Shown here piece by piece: positions 47,223 through 54,950 of a stretch of 64,000 nt of DNA; position 1 is the first letter of the stretch, and each line of letters starts with the position of its first letter. The stretch spans positions 3,782,001 to 3,846,000 of the forward strand of contig OZ241368.1 of NCBI GenBank assembly GCA_965200525.1, written 5' to 3'. This stretch comes from JANNPJ01 sp965200525. GTDB lineage: Bacteria > Actinomycetota > Actinomycetes > Actinomycetales > Kineosporiaceae. Both the position numbers and the translations under genes were made by a program. The notes beneath the pieces were generated by a model. That model worked only from the letters and a program-made list of their open reading frames with translations, had not been told where the DNA came from and did not search any database.

Positions 47223-48941
47223 TCAGAACAGGAAGTAGCGCTGGGCCATCGGCAGGGATTCGGCCGGTTGCTCGGCCCAGACCTCGCCGTCGATCCGGAC
47301 GGTGAACGTGTCCGGGTCGACCTCGATCCGCGGGGTGGCGGTGTTCTCCGGCATGTCGGCCTTGGTCTTGGACCGCACGTTGCCCACCCCGACCAGCCGG
47401 CGGCGCACGTCGATCCGGTCGGCCAGGCCGTCCTCGACCGCCTGCTGGGAGACGAAGTGCACCGACGTCGCTGCGGCCACCGGGGGCGCCGCCCCGAACA
47501 TCGGCCTGGGCAGGATCGGCTGCGGGGTCGGGATGGAGGCGTTGGCGTCGCCCATCTGGGCCCAGGCGATCATGCCGCCCTTGATCACCGCGTGCGGGCG
47601 GACACCGAAGAACGCCGGGTCCCAGAGCACCAGGTCGGCCAGCTTGCCCGGCTCGACCGAGCCGATCTCGGTGTCCATGCCGTGGGCCACGGCCGGGCAG
47701 ATCGTGTACTTGGCCACGTACCGGCGAGCGCGCAGGTTGTCGTTGTCGACGTCGCCGGCCAGCAGGCCGCGGCGGGCCTTCATGACGTGGGCGGTCTGCC
47801 AGGTGCGCAGCACGACCTCGCCGATCCGACCCATCGCCTGCGAGTCCGAGCCGATCATCGAGATCGCGCCCAGGTCGTGCAGCAGATCCTCGGCGGCGAT
47901 GGTCGAGGGCCGGATCCGGGACTCGGCGAAGGCCAGGTCCTCCGGGATGGAGGGCGAGAGGTGGTGGCAGACCATCAGCATGTCGAGGTGCTCGGACAGG
48001 GTGTTGACGGTGTGCGGGCGGGTCGGGTTGGTCGAGCTGGGCAGGATGTGCCCGTAGCCGGCGACGGTGATGATGTCCGGTGCGTGCCCGCCCCCGGCGC
48101 CCTCGGTGTGGTACGTGTGGATGGCCCGCCCGTTGATCGCGGCCAGCGTCGACTCGACGTAGCCGGCCTCGTTCAGGGTGTCGGTGTGGATGCTGGTCTG
48201 CACCCCGGAGGCGTCCGAGACGGTCAGGCAGGCGTCGATCGCGGCCGGGGTCGTGCCCCAGTCCTCGTGCAGCTTGAACCCGCTGGCGCCGGCCCGCAGC
48301 TGCTCCCACATCGACTCGTGCGAGGTGGTGTTGCCCTTGCCCAGCAGGGCCACGTTCACCGGGACGCCGTCCATCGCCTCGAGCATCCGGGCCAGATACC
48401 AAGCACCAGGCGTAACCGTCGTGGCCTTGGTGCCCTCGGCCGGGCCGGTGCCGCCGCCGATCAGGGTGGTGATGCCGTTGCCGAGCGCCTCGGGCACGAT
48501 CTGCGGGCAGATGAAGTGCACGTGGCAGTCGATAGCGCCGGCGGTGACGATCTTGCCGTTGCCGGCCATGATCTCGGTGCTCGGGCCGATCACCAGGCCG
48601 GGGTGGACGCCGTCCATCGTGTCGGGGTTGCCGGCCTTGCCGAGGGCGACGATGCGCCCGTCGCGCACGCCGATGTCGGCCTTGATCACGCCCCAGTGGT
48701 CGAGGATCAGGGCGCCGGTGATGATCAGATCGGGGGCGCCCTCGGCCCGGGTGGTGCGGCTCTGGCCCATCGACTCGCGGATCACCTTGCCGCCGCCGAA
48801 GACCGCCTCCTCGCCGGCGCGGCCGGGGCCGCCGCAGCGGTCCTCGGTGGGGGAGATGAACAGGTCGGTGTCGGCCAGGCGCACCCGGTCGCCGACCGAG
48901 GGGCCGTACAGCTGCGCGTAGCGGGCACGGGTCAGGTCCAC
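47223..48941 (-). CDS. ureC: Urease subunit alpha
   Basis: The 572-residue catalytic subunit that hydrolyses urea to ammonia and carbamate at a binuclear nickel site. Metal-binding HVH in AIDCHVHF (H140, H142), the carbamylated lysine in GFKLHEDWG (K223), the flap Cys and His in MVCHHLS (C325, H326), and GSDSQAMGRIGE are all intact, so it should be active. Start at GTG 48941 (VDLTRARYAQLYGP), with GGAAGGGTGACCGC before it; the open frame to 48989 overlaps ureB and is not used. It begins 4 bases after the ureB stop. Confidence 0.97.
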   Translation of the reverse strand: MDLTRARYAQLYGPSVGDRVRLADTDLFISPTEDRCGGPGRAGEEAVFGGGKVIRESMGQSRTTRAEGAPDLIITGALILDHWGVIKADIGVRDGRIVALGKAGNPDTMDGVHPGLVIGPSTEIMAGNGKIVTAGAIDCHVHFICPQIVPEALGNGITTLIGGGTGPAEGTKATTVTPGAWYLARMLEAMDGVPVNVALLGKGNTTSHESMWEQLRAGASGFKLHEDWGTTPAAIDACLTVSDASGVQTSIHTDTLNEAGYVESTLAAINGRAIHTYHTEGAGGGHAPDIITVAGYGHILPSSTNPTRPHTVNTLSEHLDMLMVCHHLSPSIPEDLAFAESRIRPSTIAAEDLLHDLGAISMIGSDSQAMGRIGEVVLRTWQTAHVMKARRGLLAGDVDNDNLRARRYVAKYTICPAVAHGMDTEIGSVEPGKLADLVLWDPAFFGVRPHAVIKGGMIAWAQMGDANASIPTPQPILPRPMFGAAPPVAAATSVHFVSQQAVEDGLADRIDVRRRLVGVGNVRSKTKADMPENTATPRIEVDPDTFTVRIDGEVWAEQPAESLPMAQRYFLF

Positions 48942-48945
48942 GCGG

Positions 48946-49320
48946 TCACCCTTCCTGGGGTTCGTCGGCCGGCTGGTCAGCGGGCGCATCGAGAGCGTCG
49001 GGGGCCGGCAGGGTCAGCCCGGGCACGACGCGGGCGCCGTTGAGCGGCACCAGCGTCACCTCGCGGTCGACGCCCGGCTCGAACCGGACGGCGGTGCCGG
49101 CCGGGATGTCCAGCCGCAGCCCGTGGGCGGCCGCCCGGTCGAACTGCAGAGCCGCGTTGGCCTGGGCGAAGTGGTAGTGCGAGCCGACCTGGACCGGCCG
49201 GTCGCCGGTGTTGACCACGGGCAGCGTGGTGCGCTCGGCCCCCTCGTTGATGGTGATCGAGCCCTCGACGGCGATCACCTCACCGGGGCTGAACCGGCCC
49301 GGGCCGGCGGCGGCGCTCAC
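48946..49320 (-). CDS. ureB: Urease subunit beta
   Basis: A 124-residue beta subunit. SPGEVIAVEGSITINEGAER, VQVGSHYHFAQANAALQFDR and RLDIPAGTAVRFEPG are the family blocks. The C-terminal ~20 residues (Asp/Pro/Ala-rich) are an extension. The GTG at 49320 overlaps the ureA stop as GTGA, so translation is coupled. Confidence 0.95.
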   Translation of the reverse strand: MSAAAGPGRFSPGEVIAVEGSITINEGAERTTLPVVNTGDRPVQVGSHYHFAQANAALQFDRAAAHGLRLDIPAGTAVRFEPGVDREVTLVPLNGARVVPGLTLPAPDALDAPADQPADEPQEG

Positions 49321-49619
49321 GGGATCGGCTGGTGCACGGTGACCAGCTTCGTTCCGTCGGGAAAGGTCGCTTCCACCTGTACCTCCAGGAGCATCTCGGG
49401 AATGCCGTCCATGACGTCCTCGCGGGTCAGGACCTCGCGCCCGGCCTGCATCAGGTCGGCCACCCGGCGCCCGTCACGGGCTCCCTCGAGCAGGAACGAA
49501 CTGAGGACGGCGACGGCCTCGGGATAGTTGAGCTTCAGCCCGCGCTGCCGTCGGCGTTGAGCCAGGTCGGCGGCATAGGAGATCATCAGCCTTTCCTGCT
49601 CGTGCGGTGTCAGCTGCAT
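49317..49619 (-). CDS. ureA: Urease subunit gamma
   Basis: The 100-residue gamma subunit: MQLTPHEQERLMISYAADLA, GLKLNYPEAVAVLSSFLLEG, LMQAGREVLTREDVMDGIPE and VQVEATFPDGTKLVTVHQPI cover the whole family sequence. First gene of the operon; its promoter must lie within the 164 bases that separate it from the divergent DUF3105 gene. Confidence 0.97.
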   Translation of the reverse strand: MQLTPHEQERLMISYAADLAQRRRQRGLKLNYPEAVAVLSSFLLEGARDGRRVADLMQAGREVLTREDVMDGIPEMLLEVQVEATFPDGTKLVTVHQPIP

Positions 49620-49783
49620 CGTTATCCGTTCGTCGTTCGTTCTGTCCTGTTAATCGGGCCTACCCCTGGCCCCGATGATCGAGGCTAGGGCAGGTTACGG
49701 CCCAGCGATGTCAGTCATGTATCCACAGGCCGGTATGTGAAACTGCCGATCAGGCCCCGGAGAGATTAGGACAGTCAAGCGTC

Positions 49784-50437
49784 ATGACGAACGCCAGGAA
49801 GTCACGCGAAGCGACCGCCGAGAAGGCCGCCCTGCTGCGCAAGCAGCAGCAGGTCAAGGACCGCCGGCGGCGGATCACCCTGATCTCCACCGCCGTTGTG
49901 GTGGTCCTGGCCATCGCCGGTGGCATCACCGCGATCGTGCTGGCCGAGGGCGGCAAGAAGGACTCGACCTCCGCGAGTGGAACCACGGTTCCGGGCGACC
50001 TGACCGGGGTCAAGACCTACAAGGGACTGACCCAGAACCACGTGCAGGGCAAGGTCAACTACAAGCAGACGCCGCCGGTCGGGGGCGATCACAACCCGGT
50101 CTGGCTGAACTGCGGGATCTACACCTCGCCGGTGGCCAACGAGAACGCCGTGCACGACATGGAGCACGGCGCGGTCTGGATCACCTACCTGCCGAGCCTG
50201 TCCAAGGCCGACATCAAGACCCTGACCGACATCGCCAAGGGCCAGACCTACCTGGACCTGTCCCCGTACCCGGGCCTGCCCGCGCCGGTCGTCGTCTCGG
50301 CCTGGGGCAAGCAGCTCGTGCTGACCGGCGCCGACGACCCGCGTCTGGCGCAGTTCATCAAGAAGTACAAGCAGGGCCCGCAGACGCCTGAGCCCGGTGC
50401 GGCCTGCACCGGCGGTACGGGCACCCCGAACGGCTGA
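49784..50437 (+). CDS. DUF3105-domain membrane protein
   Basis: A 217-residue protein. A basic, coiled N-terminus (SREATAEKAALLRKQQQVKD) precedes one membrane helix (ITLISTAVVVVLAIAGGITA, about 31-50); the exported DUF3105 domain follows, with HVQGKVNYKQTPPVGGDHNP, WLNCGIYTSPVANENAVHDM and EHGAVWITYLP. The conserved His, Cys and Glu residues suggest a metal site; the function is not established. It is followed within 2 bases by a DUF305 gene, a frequent actinobacterial pair. Confidence 0.88.
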   Translation: MTNARKSREATAEKAALLRKQQQVKDRRRRITLISTAVVVVLAIAGGITAIVLAEGGKKDSTSASGTTVPGDLTGVKTYKGLTQNHVQGKVNYKQTPPVGGDHNPVWLNCGIYTSPVANENAVHDMEHGAVWITYLPSLSKADIKTLTDIAKGQTYLDLSPYPGLPAPVVVSAWGKQLVLTGADDPRLAQFIKKYKQGPQTPEPGAACTGGTGTPNG

Positions 50438-50439
50438 TC

Positions 50440-51261
50440 GTGAGCCAGACGACCTCCGGTGCGCGGCGCACCGGCCCCGACTCCGAGGGGCCGGGCGCCG
50501 ACAGCTTCGACGGCGACGACTTCGACGGGTTCGACGGCGAGGACGGCGACGACGACGGCGAGCCGGACGACGAGGACGGTGCGCCGGACGACGACGATCC
50601 GCGCCCGTCCGGGCGGACCGCCGTCCGGGTGATCCGGCTCGTCCTCGGAGCGGTGCTGTTCGTGGTCGCCGTCCTGGTCGTCAGCTCGATCACCAACTCC
50701 GGGCCGGCCACGCCGAGCGACAACTCGGTGGCGGCCGGCCTGGCCCGGGACATGACCGACCACCACGCCCAGGCGGTCGACATGGCCACGATCATCCAGG
50801 CCCGCACCACCGACCCGGCGATCCGCACCCTGGCCACCGACATCGCCCTGGGCCAGACCAACCAGATGGGCCAGATGCAGGGCTGGCTGAACGAATGGAA
50901 CCTGTCCATCGGGCGCAGCGGCAAGCCGATGGCGTGGATGGGCGACATGAGCAAGGGCATGCAGATGAACGGCAGCACCGCCAACGTCGACCCGTCGATG
51001 ATGGAGCTGCGACCGGACGGCCTGATGCCCGGGATGGCCACCCAGGCCGAGGTCAACCAGCTGCGGACGCTGCCGCCGAAGCAGGCCGATGTGCTGTTCC
51101 TGAAGCTGATGATCAACCATCACCGGGGTGGGGTGGCGATGGCCCAGGCGGCCATCGACCTGACCAAGGTGCGGGTGGTGGTCAACCTGTGCCGGACCAT
51201 GGTGGCCAGCCAGAGCAACGAGATCAACCAGATGACCCAGATGCTCCAGCAGAGGACCTGA
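50440..51261 (+). CDS. DUF305-domain membrane protein with acidic N-terminus
   Basis: A 273-residue protein. The first ~60 residues are extremely acidic (for example DDEDGAPDDDD), then comes one membrane helix (LVLGAVLFVVAVLVVSSITN) and an exported DUF305 domain with its two signature helices, MTDHHAQAVDMATIIQ and MINHHRGGVAMAQAAID. Met-rich segments (MGQMQGWLN, MGDMSKGMQMNG) suggest copper handling, as for other DUF305 proteins, but this is inference. GTG start at 50440. Likely cotranscribed with the DUF3105 and NUDIX genes. Confidence 0.88.
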   Translation: MSQTTSGARRTGPDSEGPGADSFDGDDFDGFDGEDGDDDGEPDDEDGAPDDDDPRPSGRTAVRVIRLVLGAVLFVVAVLVVSSITNSGPATPSDNSVAAGLARDMTDHHAQAVDMATIIQARTTDPAIRTLATDIALGQTNQMGQMQGWLNEWNLSIGRSGKPMAWMGDMSKGMQMNGSTANVDPSMMELRPDGLMPGMATQAEVNQLRTLPPKQADVLFLKLMINHHRGGVAMAQAAIDLTKVRVVVNLCRTMVASQSNEINQMTQMLQQRT

Positions 51262-51264
51262 CGC

Positions 51265-51738
51265 ATGGCGACGCCCGACTTCATCCTCGAACTGCGAGCG
51301 ATGATCGGACACCACCCGCTCTGGCTGCCCGGGGTCACCGCCCTGGTTCTGGACGACGACGGGCGGCTGCTGATGGGCCAGCGTTCGGACAACGGCCTGT
51401 GGGCGCTGCCGTCGGGGATCGCCGAGCCGGGTGAGGAGATGGCGGTGGCCTGCGCCCGGGAGGTGCTGGAGGAGACCGGCATCGAGATCGAGGTCGAGCA
51501 GCTGATCTCGATCAGCACGATCGCGCCCACGACCTACCCGAACGGCGACGTCAGCGCCTATGTCGACCACTTCTTCCGGTGCCGGGCGGTGGCCGGGACG
51601 GCGCAGGTCGGGGACGACGAGTCGCTCGCCGTCGGCTGGTTCGACCTCGACGCGCTGCCCGAGCCGAGCACACCGCGCACGGGCGAGCTGCTGGCGGTGG
51701 CGGCCAAGCAGGCCGTCACCGGACTGGCCGTCTTCTGA
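51265..51738 (+). CDS. NUDIX hydrolase
   Basis: A 157-residue NUDIX protein. The NUDIX box is complete in GIAEPGEEMAVACAREVLEE followed by TG, fitting Gx5Ex7REUxEExGU. N-terminal text (LGVTALVLDDDGRLLMGQRS-like) is the usual first strand. It probably hydrolyses a nucleoside diphosphate derivative. The ATG at 51265 is 3 bases after the DUF305 stop, so it is in the same operon. Confidence 0.9.
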   Translation: MATPDFILELRAMIGHHPLWLPGVTALVLDDDGRLLMGQRSDNGLWALPSGIAEPGEEMAVACAREVLEETGIEIEVEQLISISTIAPTTYPNGDVSAYVDHFFRCRAVAGTAQVGDDESLAVGWFDLDALPEPSTPRTGELLAVAAKQAVTGLAVF

Positions 51739-51865
51739 GCCCGGTCCCAGTCCTGGCCCCCGCCCCGATCTCGATCTCGGCCCCGATCTCGCCACGATCT
51801 GCGCCGCCGGCGGACCGCCTTTAGCCTGGAGCTTCGGATCTTCTCGGCTCTGACGGGGGCGAAGC

Positions 51866-52699
51866 ATGATTCTGGTGTCCGGAGCGACCGGCAACGTCGG
51901 TGGTCAGGTGGTTGCGGCCCTGGCCGGGCGGGCCGGCGAGGTCGGCGCGCTCAGCCGTAAGGAACCGGCCATACCCTGGCCGGACGGCGTCCGGCCGGTG
52001 ATCGGCGACCTCGGCGAGCCGGAGAGTTTCGCGGATTCGCTGGCCGGGGTGACGTCGGCGTTCCTGCTGTCCGGGTACCCGAAGGAGGGCGAGCTGCTGC
52101 GAAACCTGGCCCAGGCCGGGGTCGAGCACGTCGTGCTGCTGTCGGCGAACTCCGCGGTGAACGGTGATCTGGAGAACGTCGTCTCGCGTTACCACGTGCT
52201 GTCCGAGAAGGCCGTTCAGGAGTCGGGGCTGGGCTGGACCATCCTGCGCCCGGTGAGCTTCATGTCCAACACCCTGCAGTGGGTGCCGCAGCTGAAAGCC
52301 GGCGACCAGGTGGAGGAACCGTTCGCCGACGTCCCGGTCGCGGTCGTCGATCCGGCCGACATCGGTGCCGTCGCGGCCGAGGCGCTCCTGTCCACCGAGC
52401 ATCTCGGCCAGACCTACCGCCTCACCGGCCCCGAAGCTCTGGTGCCGGGCGACCGGGCCCGGATCCTGGCCGAAACCCTCGGTCGGCCGATCCAGTTCGT
52501 GCCCCAGGACGACGAGCGGGCCCGGGTCGTGCTGAGGGAGCGGATGGAACCGCCGTACATCGACGCGTTCTTCGACTTCTTCCGCGGCGGCCGGTACGAC
52601 GAGGCCACCGTGTCGGACGTCGTGCCCACCGTGACCGGGCGCCCGGGCTCGACGTTCGCGCACTGGGCCCGCGAGCATGCCGGTGAGTTCAGCCGCTGA
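51866..52699 (+). CDS. NmrA-like NAD(P)-binding protein
   Basis: A 277-residue Rossmann protein: MILVSGATGNVGGQVVAALA holds the GxxGxxG cofactor loop, followed by GVRPVIGDLGEPESFADSLA, GVEHVVLLSANSAV and WTILRPVSFMSNTLQWVPQL. This is the NmrA/TMR-like branch of atypical SDRs, used as redox sensors or reductases. ATG 51866 with GGGGGCGAAGC upstream. TAGCCT around 51823 could be its -10. Convergent with the MATE gene. Confidence 0.85.
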   Translation: MILVSGATGNVGGQVVAALAGRAGEVGALSRKEPAIPWPDGVRPVIGDLGEPESFADSLAGVTSAFLLSGYPKEGELLRNLAQAGVEHVVLLSANSAVNGDLENVVSRYHVLSEKAVQESGLGWTILRPVSFMSNTLQWVPQLKAGDQVEEPFADVPVAVVDPADIGAVAAEALLSTEHLGQTYRLTGPEALVPGDRARILAETLGRPIQFVPQDDERARVVLRERMEPPYIDAFFDFFRGGRYDEATVSDVVPTVTGRPGSTFAHWAREHAGEFSR

Positions 52700-52719
52700 C
52701 CGGCCTGATTCGAGCCGGA

Positions 52720-52737
52720 CCGGCACCGTGGTGCCGG
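52720..52737. terminator. Short hairpin between convergent genes
   Basis: CCGGCAC and GTGCCGG with a CGTG loop lie between the NmrA-like gene (stop 52699) and the MATE gene (stop 52766). It is a plausible bidirectional terminator without a T-run. Confidence 0.4.
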
Positions 52738-52765
52738 CCGGCCGGGCGGCGGCCCGAAGGTGGGC

Positions 52766-54211
52766 TCAGGCCTCGGCCTGCTCGAGCACCTGCTCGGCGC
52801 GCTGCGGGCTGCCCTCGGCCAGGCCACGCTCGATCGCGCCCCGGGAGGCGAGCGACGTGATGACGCAGACCAGGAAGACGATGCCCTCGGTGACGGTCAG
52901 GGCCCAGATGATGCCGCTCAATCCGAACCAGAGGTTGCCCAGCAGCACGATCGGGATGAACAGGATGCCCTGGGTCAGTGACATCGCCGTGGCCGCGGCC
53001 GCGCGTCCGGTGGCCTGGAACAGCGAGGTGATCAGGCCGGTGAACCCGTTCATGATCATCGCGGTGAGCTGAGCGGTGAGCACCGTGACGCCGATCGCCA
53101 GCACCGAGTGATCGGCGGTGAACGCGGAGATCACCTGCTCGCGGAACAGGAACACGGTGCCGGCGAAGACCAGGGCCACGGCGCCCACGGTGATCGCCGA
53201 GGCGCGCAGGGCCGAGGTGAGGCGGGCGCGGTCGCCCTTGCCGTACGAGTAGGCCAGCAGAGGGAGCACTCCGAGCGTGACCCCCATGATCAGGAACTCC
53301 GGCACCTGGGCGATCCGGACCGCCACCCCCATCGCCGCGAGCGGGCCGTCGCCGTAGCCGGCGGCCAGGTTGTTGAGCACCAGCGACGTGACGATCAGGA
53401 AGGCGGACTGCAGCAACTCGCCGATGCCGACGCCGAACACCGGCTTGAGCACGGCGGGCGAAAGGGTGAACCAGCGCGGGGCCAGGCTCAGGTTCTCGCT
53501 GTTGCGCTGCAGCCAGTAGGCGAAGTAGCCGACGACCACCAGGTTGGCCAGGCCGACGGCCAGGGCCGCGCCGGCGACGCCCCAGTTCAGCACCAGGATG
53601 AACAGGACGTCGAAGACGACGTTGGCGAGGGTGGAGGCGATCAGCCCGATCATCACCTGCCGGGCGGCGCCCTCGGCCCGCACCAGCTGCTCGAGGCAGA
53701 ATGCCGCCGCCAGCACCGGGACGAAGGCGAGCATGACCGCCACGTAGTCGCGGGTCGCGGCCACGGCGGCCGTGTCCGCTCCGAGCAGCGACACCAGCGG
53801 GTGCAGCAGGAGCAGCCCGGCCGCGCCGATCACCACTCCGGTGATCACCGCGCCCCACAGGGCGAAGGACGAGACGTGCTTGATCTCGCCGGCTTTCGCG
53901 GGCTCGTTCTCGGCGGCGCCGAGCAGCCGGGAGATCACCGCGCTGCCGCCGACCCCGAACACCCCTCCGACGCCCATCACCAGGCCGAGCAGCGGTGAGC
54001 CGAACGTGACCGCGGCCAGCAGGGCGGTGTCGTGCCGGGAGCCGATGAAGCCGGCGTTGATGACGTTGTAGACGGCGCCGACGATCATCGCGGCGGCCAT
54101 CGGAACGCAGAGGTGGACCAGGGCGCGCAGCATCGGCGCGGCCGAGAGGTACCACCGGTTGGTGCCGACGGCGTCGGACGGGGCTGAGGATTCAGGGTTG
54201 GTGGTGGTCAT
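52766..54211 (-). CDS. MATE-family efflux transporter
   Basis: A 481-residue protein with twelve helices: LVHLCVPMAAAMIVGAVYNV, FGVGGSAVISRLLGAAE (the MATE loop after helix 2), LEQLVRAEGAARQVMIGLIA and the mirrored second half (LYSYGKGD-like LLAYSYGKGDRARL). Such proteins export cationic or aromatic compounds with H+ or Na+. Start ATG 54211 follows GGGAGCTCCGCC. It lies 86 bases after the marR stop in the same direction and is probably part of that transcript. Confidence 0.9.
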   Translation of the reverse strand: MTTTNPESSAPSDAVGTNRWYLSAAPMLRALVHLCVPMAAAMIVGAVYNVINAGFIGSRHDTALLAAVTFGSPLLGLVMGVGGVFGVGGSAVISRLLGAAENEPAKAGEIKHVSSFALWGAVITGVVIGAAGLLLLHPLVSLLGADTAAVAATRDYVAVMLAFVPVLAAAFCLEQLVRAEGAARQVMIGLIASTLANVVFDVLFILVLNWGVAGAALAVGLANLVVVGYFAYWLQRNSENLSLAPRWFTLSPAVLKPVFGVGIGELLQSAFLIVTSLVLNNLAAGYGDGPLAAMGVAVRIAQVPEFLIMGVTLGVLPLLAYSYGKGDRARLTSALRASAITVGAVALVFAGTVFLFREQVISAFTADHSVLAIGVTVLTAQLTAMIMNGFTGLITSLFQATGRAAAATAMSLTQGILFIPIVLLGNLWFGLSGIIWALTVTEGIVFLVCVITSLASRGAIERGLAEGSPQRAEQVLEQAEA

Positions 54212-54297
54212 GGCGGAGCTCCCTTTTCGGGCAGGGTGGCGCGCACGCCGGCGAATGCCGGAGTGGTGTGGTGCGGAAGGCGCTGAGCGCCGGTCGG

Positions 54298-54738
54298 TTA
54301 CGAGCGGGTGGGCTGCGGCAGGTGGTCGGTGATCTTCGTCAGGAGGGCCTGCAGGGTGGCTCGCTCGGCCTGGTCGAGCGGAGCGAGGATGGTCTCCTCG
54401 GCGGCGAGCATCGCCGTCTCGAAGCCGGCGATCAGCTCGGTGCCGGCCACCGTCGCGTAGACCCGCTTGCTGCGCACGTCGCCGCCCTCCGAGCGGCGCT
54501 CGATGAGCTCGCGAGCCTCCAGCCCTTTCAGCAGGCTGGACACGCTGGCCGCGCTGGTGCGGGTGATCTCGGCGATGTCGCGCTGGATCGCCCCGGGGTT
54601 CTGAGCCAGGTAGCCCAGCACGAAGCTCTGCTCGTGGCTGAGCTCGCGAGCTCGGATCCAGTCCTCGCCGGCCTTGCGCTGAGCCCATCCGATCCAGCGG
54701 ACCAGGGCGAGCGGGCTGGTGAACTTCGGTTCGTCCAT
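54298..54738 (-). CDS. MarR-family transcriptional regulator
   Basis: A 146-residue winged-helix regulator: LSHEQSFVLGYLAQNPGAIQ, RDIAEITRTSAASVSSLLKG (recognition helix) and the wing LIERRSEGGDVRSKRVYATV. The start is ATG 54738 (MDEPKF), set by the promoter: TTGACA-N17-TAGAGT puts the transcription start at about 54739, so the mRNA is leaderless and the in-frame codons up to 54774 are not transcribed. A perfect operator lies inside that promoter, so it represses itself and the MATE exporter gene that follows. Confidence 0.92.
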   Translation of the reverse strand: MDEPKFTSPLALVRWIGWAQRKAGEDWIRARELSHEQSFVLGYLAQNPGAIQRDIAEITRTSAASVSSLLKGLEARELIERRSEGGDVRSKRVYATVAGTELIAGFETAMLAAEETILAPLDQAERATLQALLTKITDHLPQPTRS

Positions 54739-54742
54739 GGTC

Positions 54743-54774
54743 AGAACTCTAATTGTTTGAGTTCTAACTGTCAA
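54743..54774 (-). promoter_or_regulatory. marR promoter with internal operator
   Basis: Minus strand: -35 TTGACA (54769-54774), a 17-base spacer, -10 TAGAGT (54746-54751). Inverted arms AGAACTC (54743-54749) and GAGTTCT (54759-54765), with 9 bases between, overlap the -10 and the spacer, a typical MarR autoregulatory site. Confidence 0.8.
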
Positions 54775-54872
54775 CGATCAAACCGAGCCGTCGCGGTTGT
54801 GGTCCAAGGCCTGTCGGTCGACTCCGCGCTTACTTTATGACCAAAACTATCCCTTGACCCTGACGGGGGTGT

Positions 54873-54884
54873 GAGAGCGCTCTC
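54873..54884. promoter_or_regulatory. Palindromic LacI/CebR-like operator
   Basis: GAGAGCGCTCTC is a perfect 12-base palindrome in the leader of the CBM6-SGNH gene, about 65 bases before its start. The form is close to the GGGAGCGCTCCC-type sites of actinobacterial LacI-family regulators of glycan use. The regulator is not adjacent; a LacI gene lies at 37640, but I have no evidence that it binds here. Confidence 0.6.
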
Positions 54885-54950
54885 TGAGGATCTAGCTTGA
54901 GCTTTGCGACCCAATGACGGGTCGCGTGCTCTCGTTTCCGGAGGTCCACC

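Noticed and set aside
47202..49043. A 613-codon plus-strand frame opposite ureC and ureB
   Set aside because: The urease subunits on the minus strand are certain; the frame is a codon-bias artefact.
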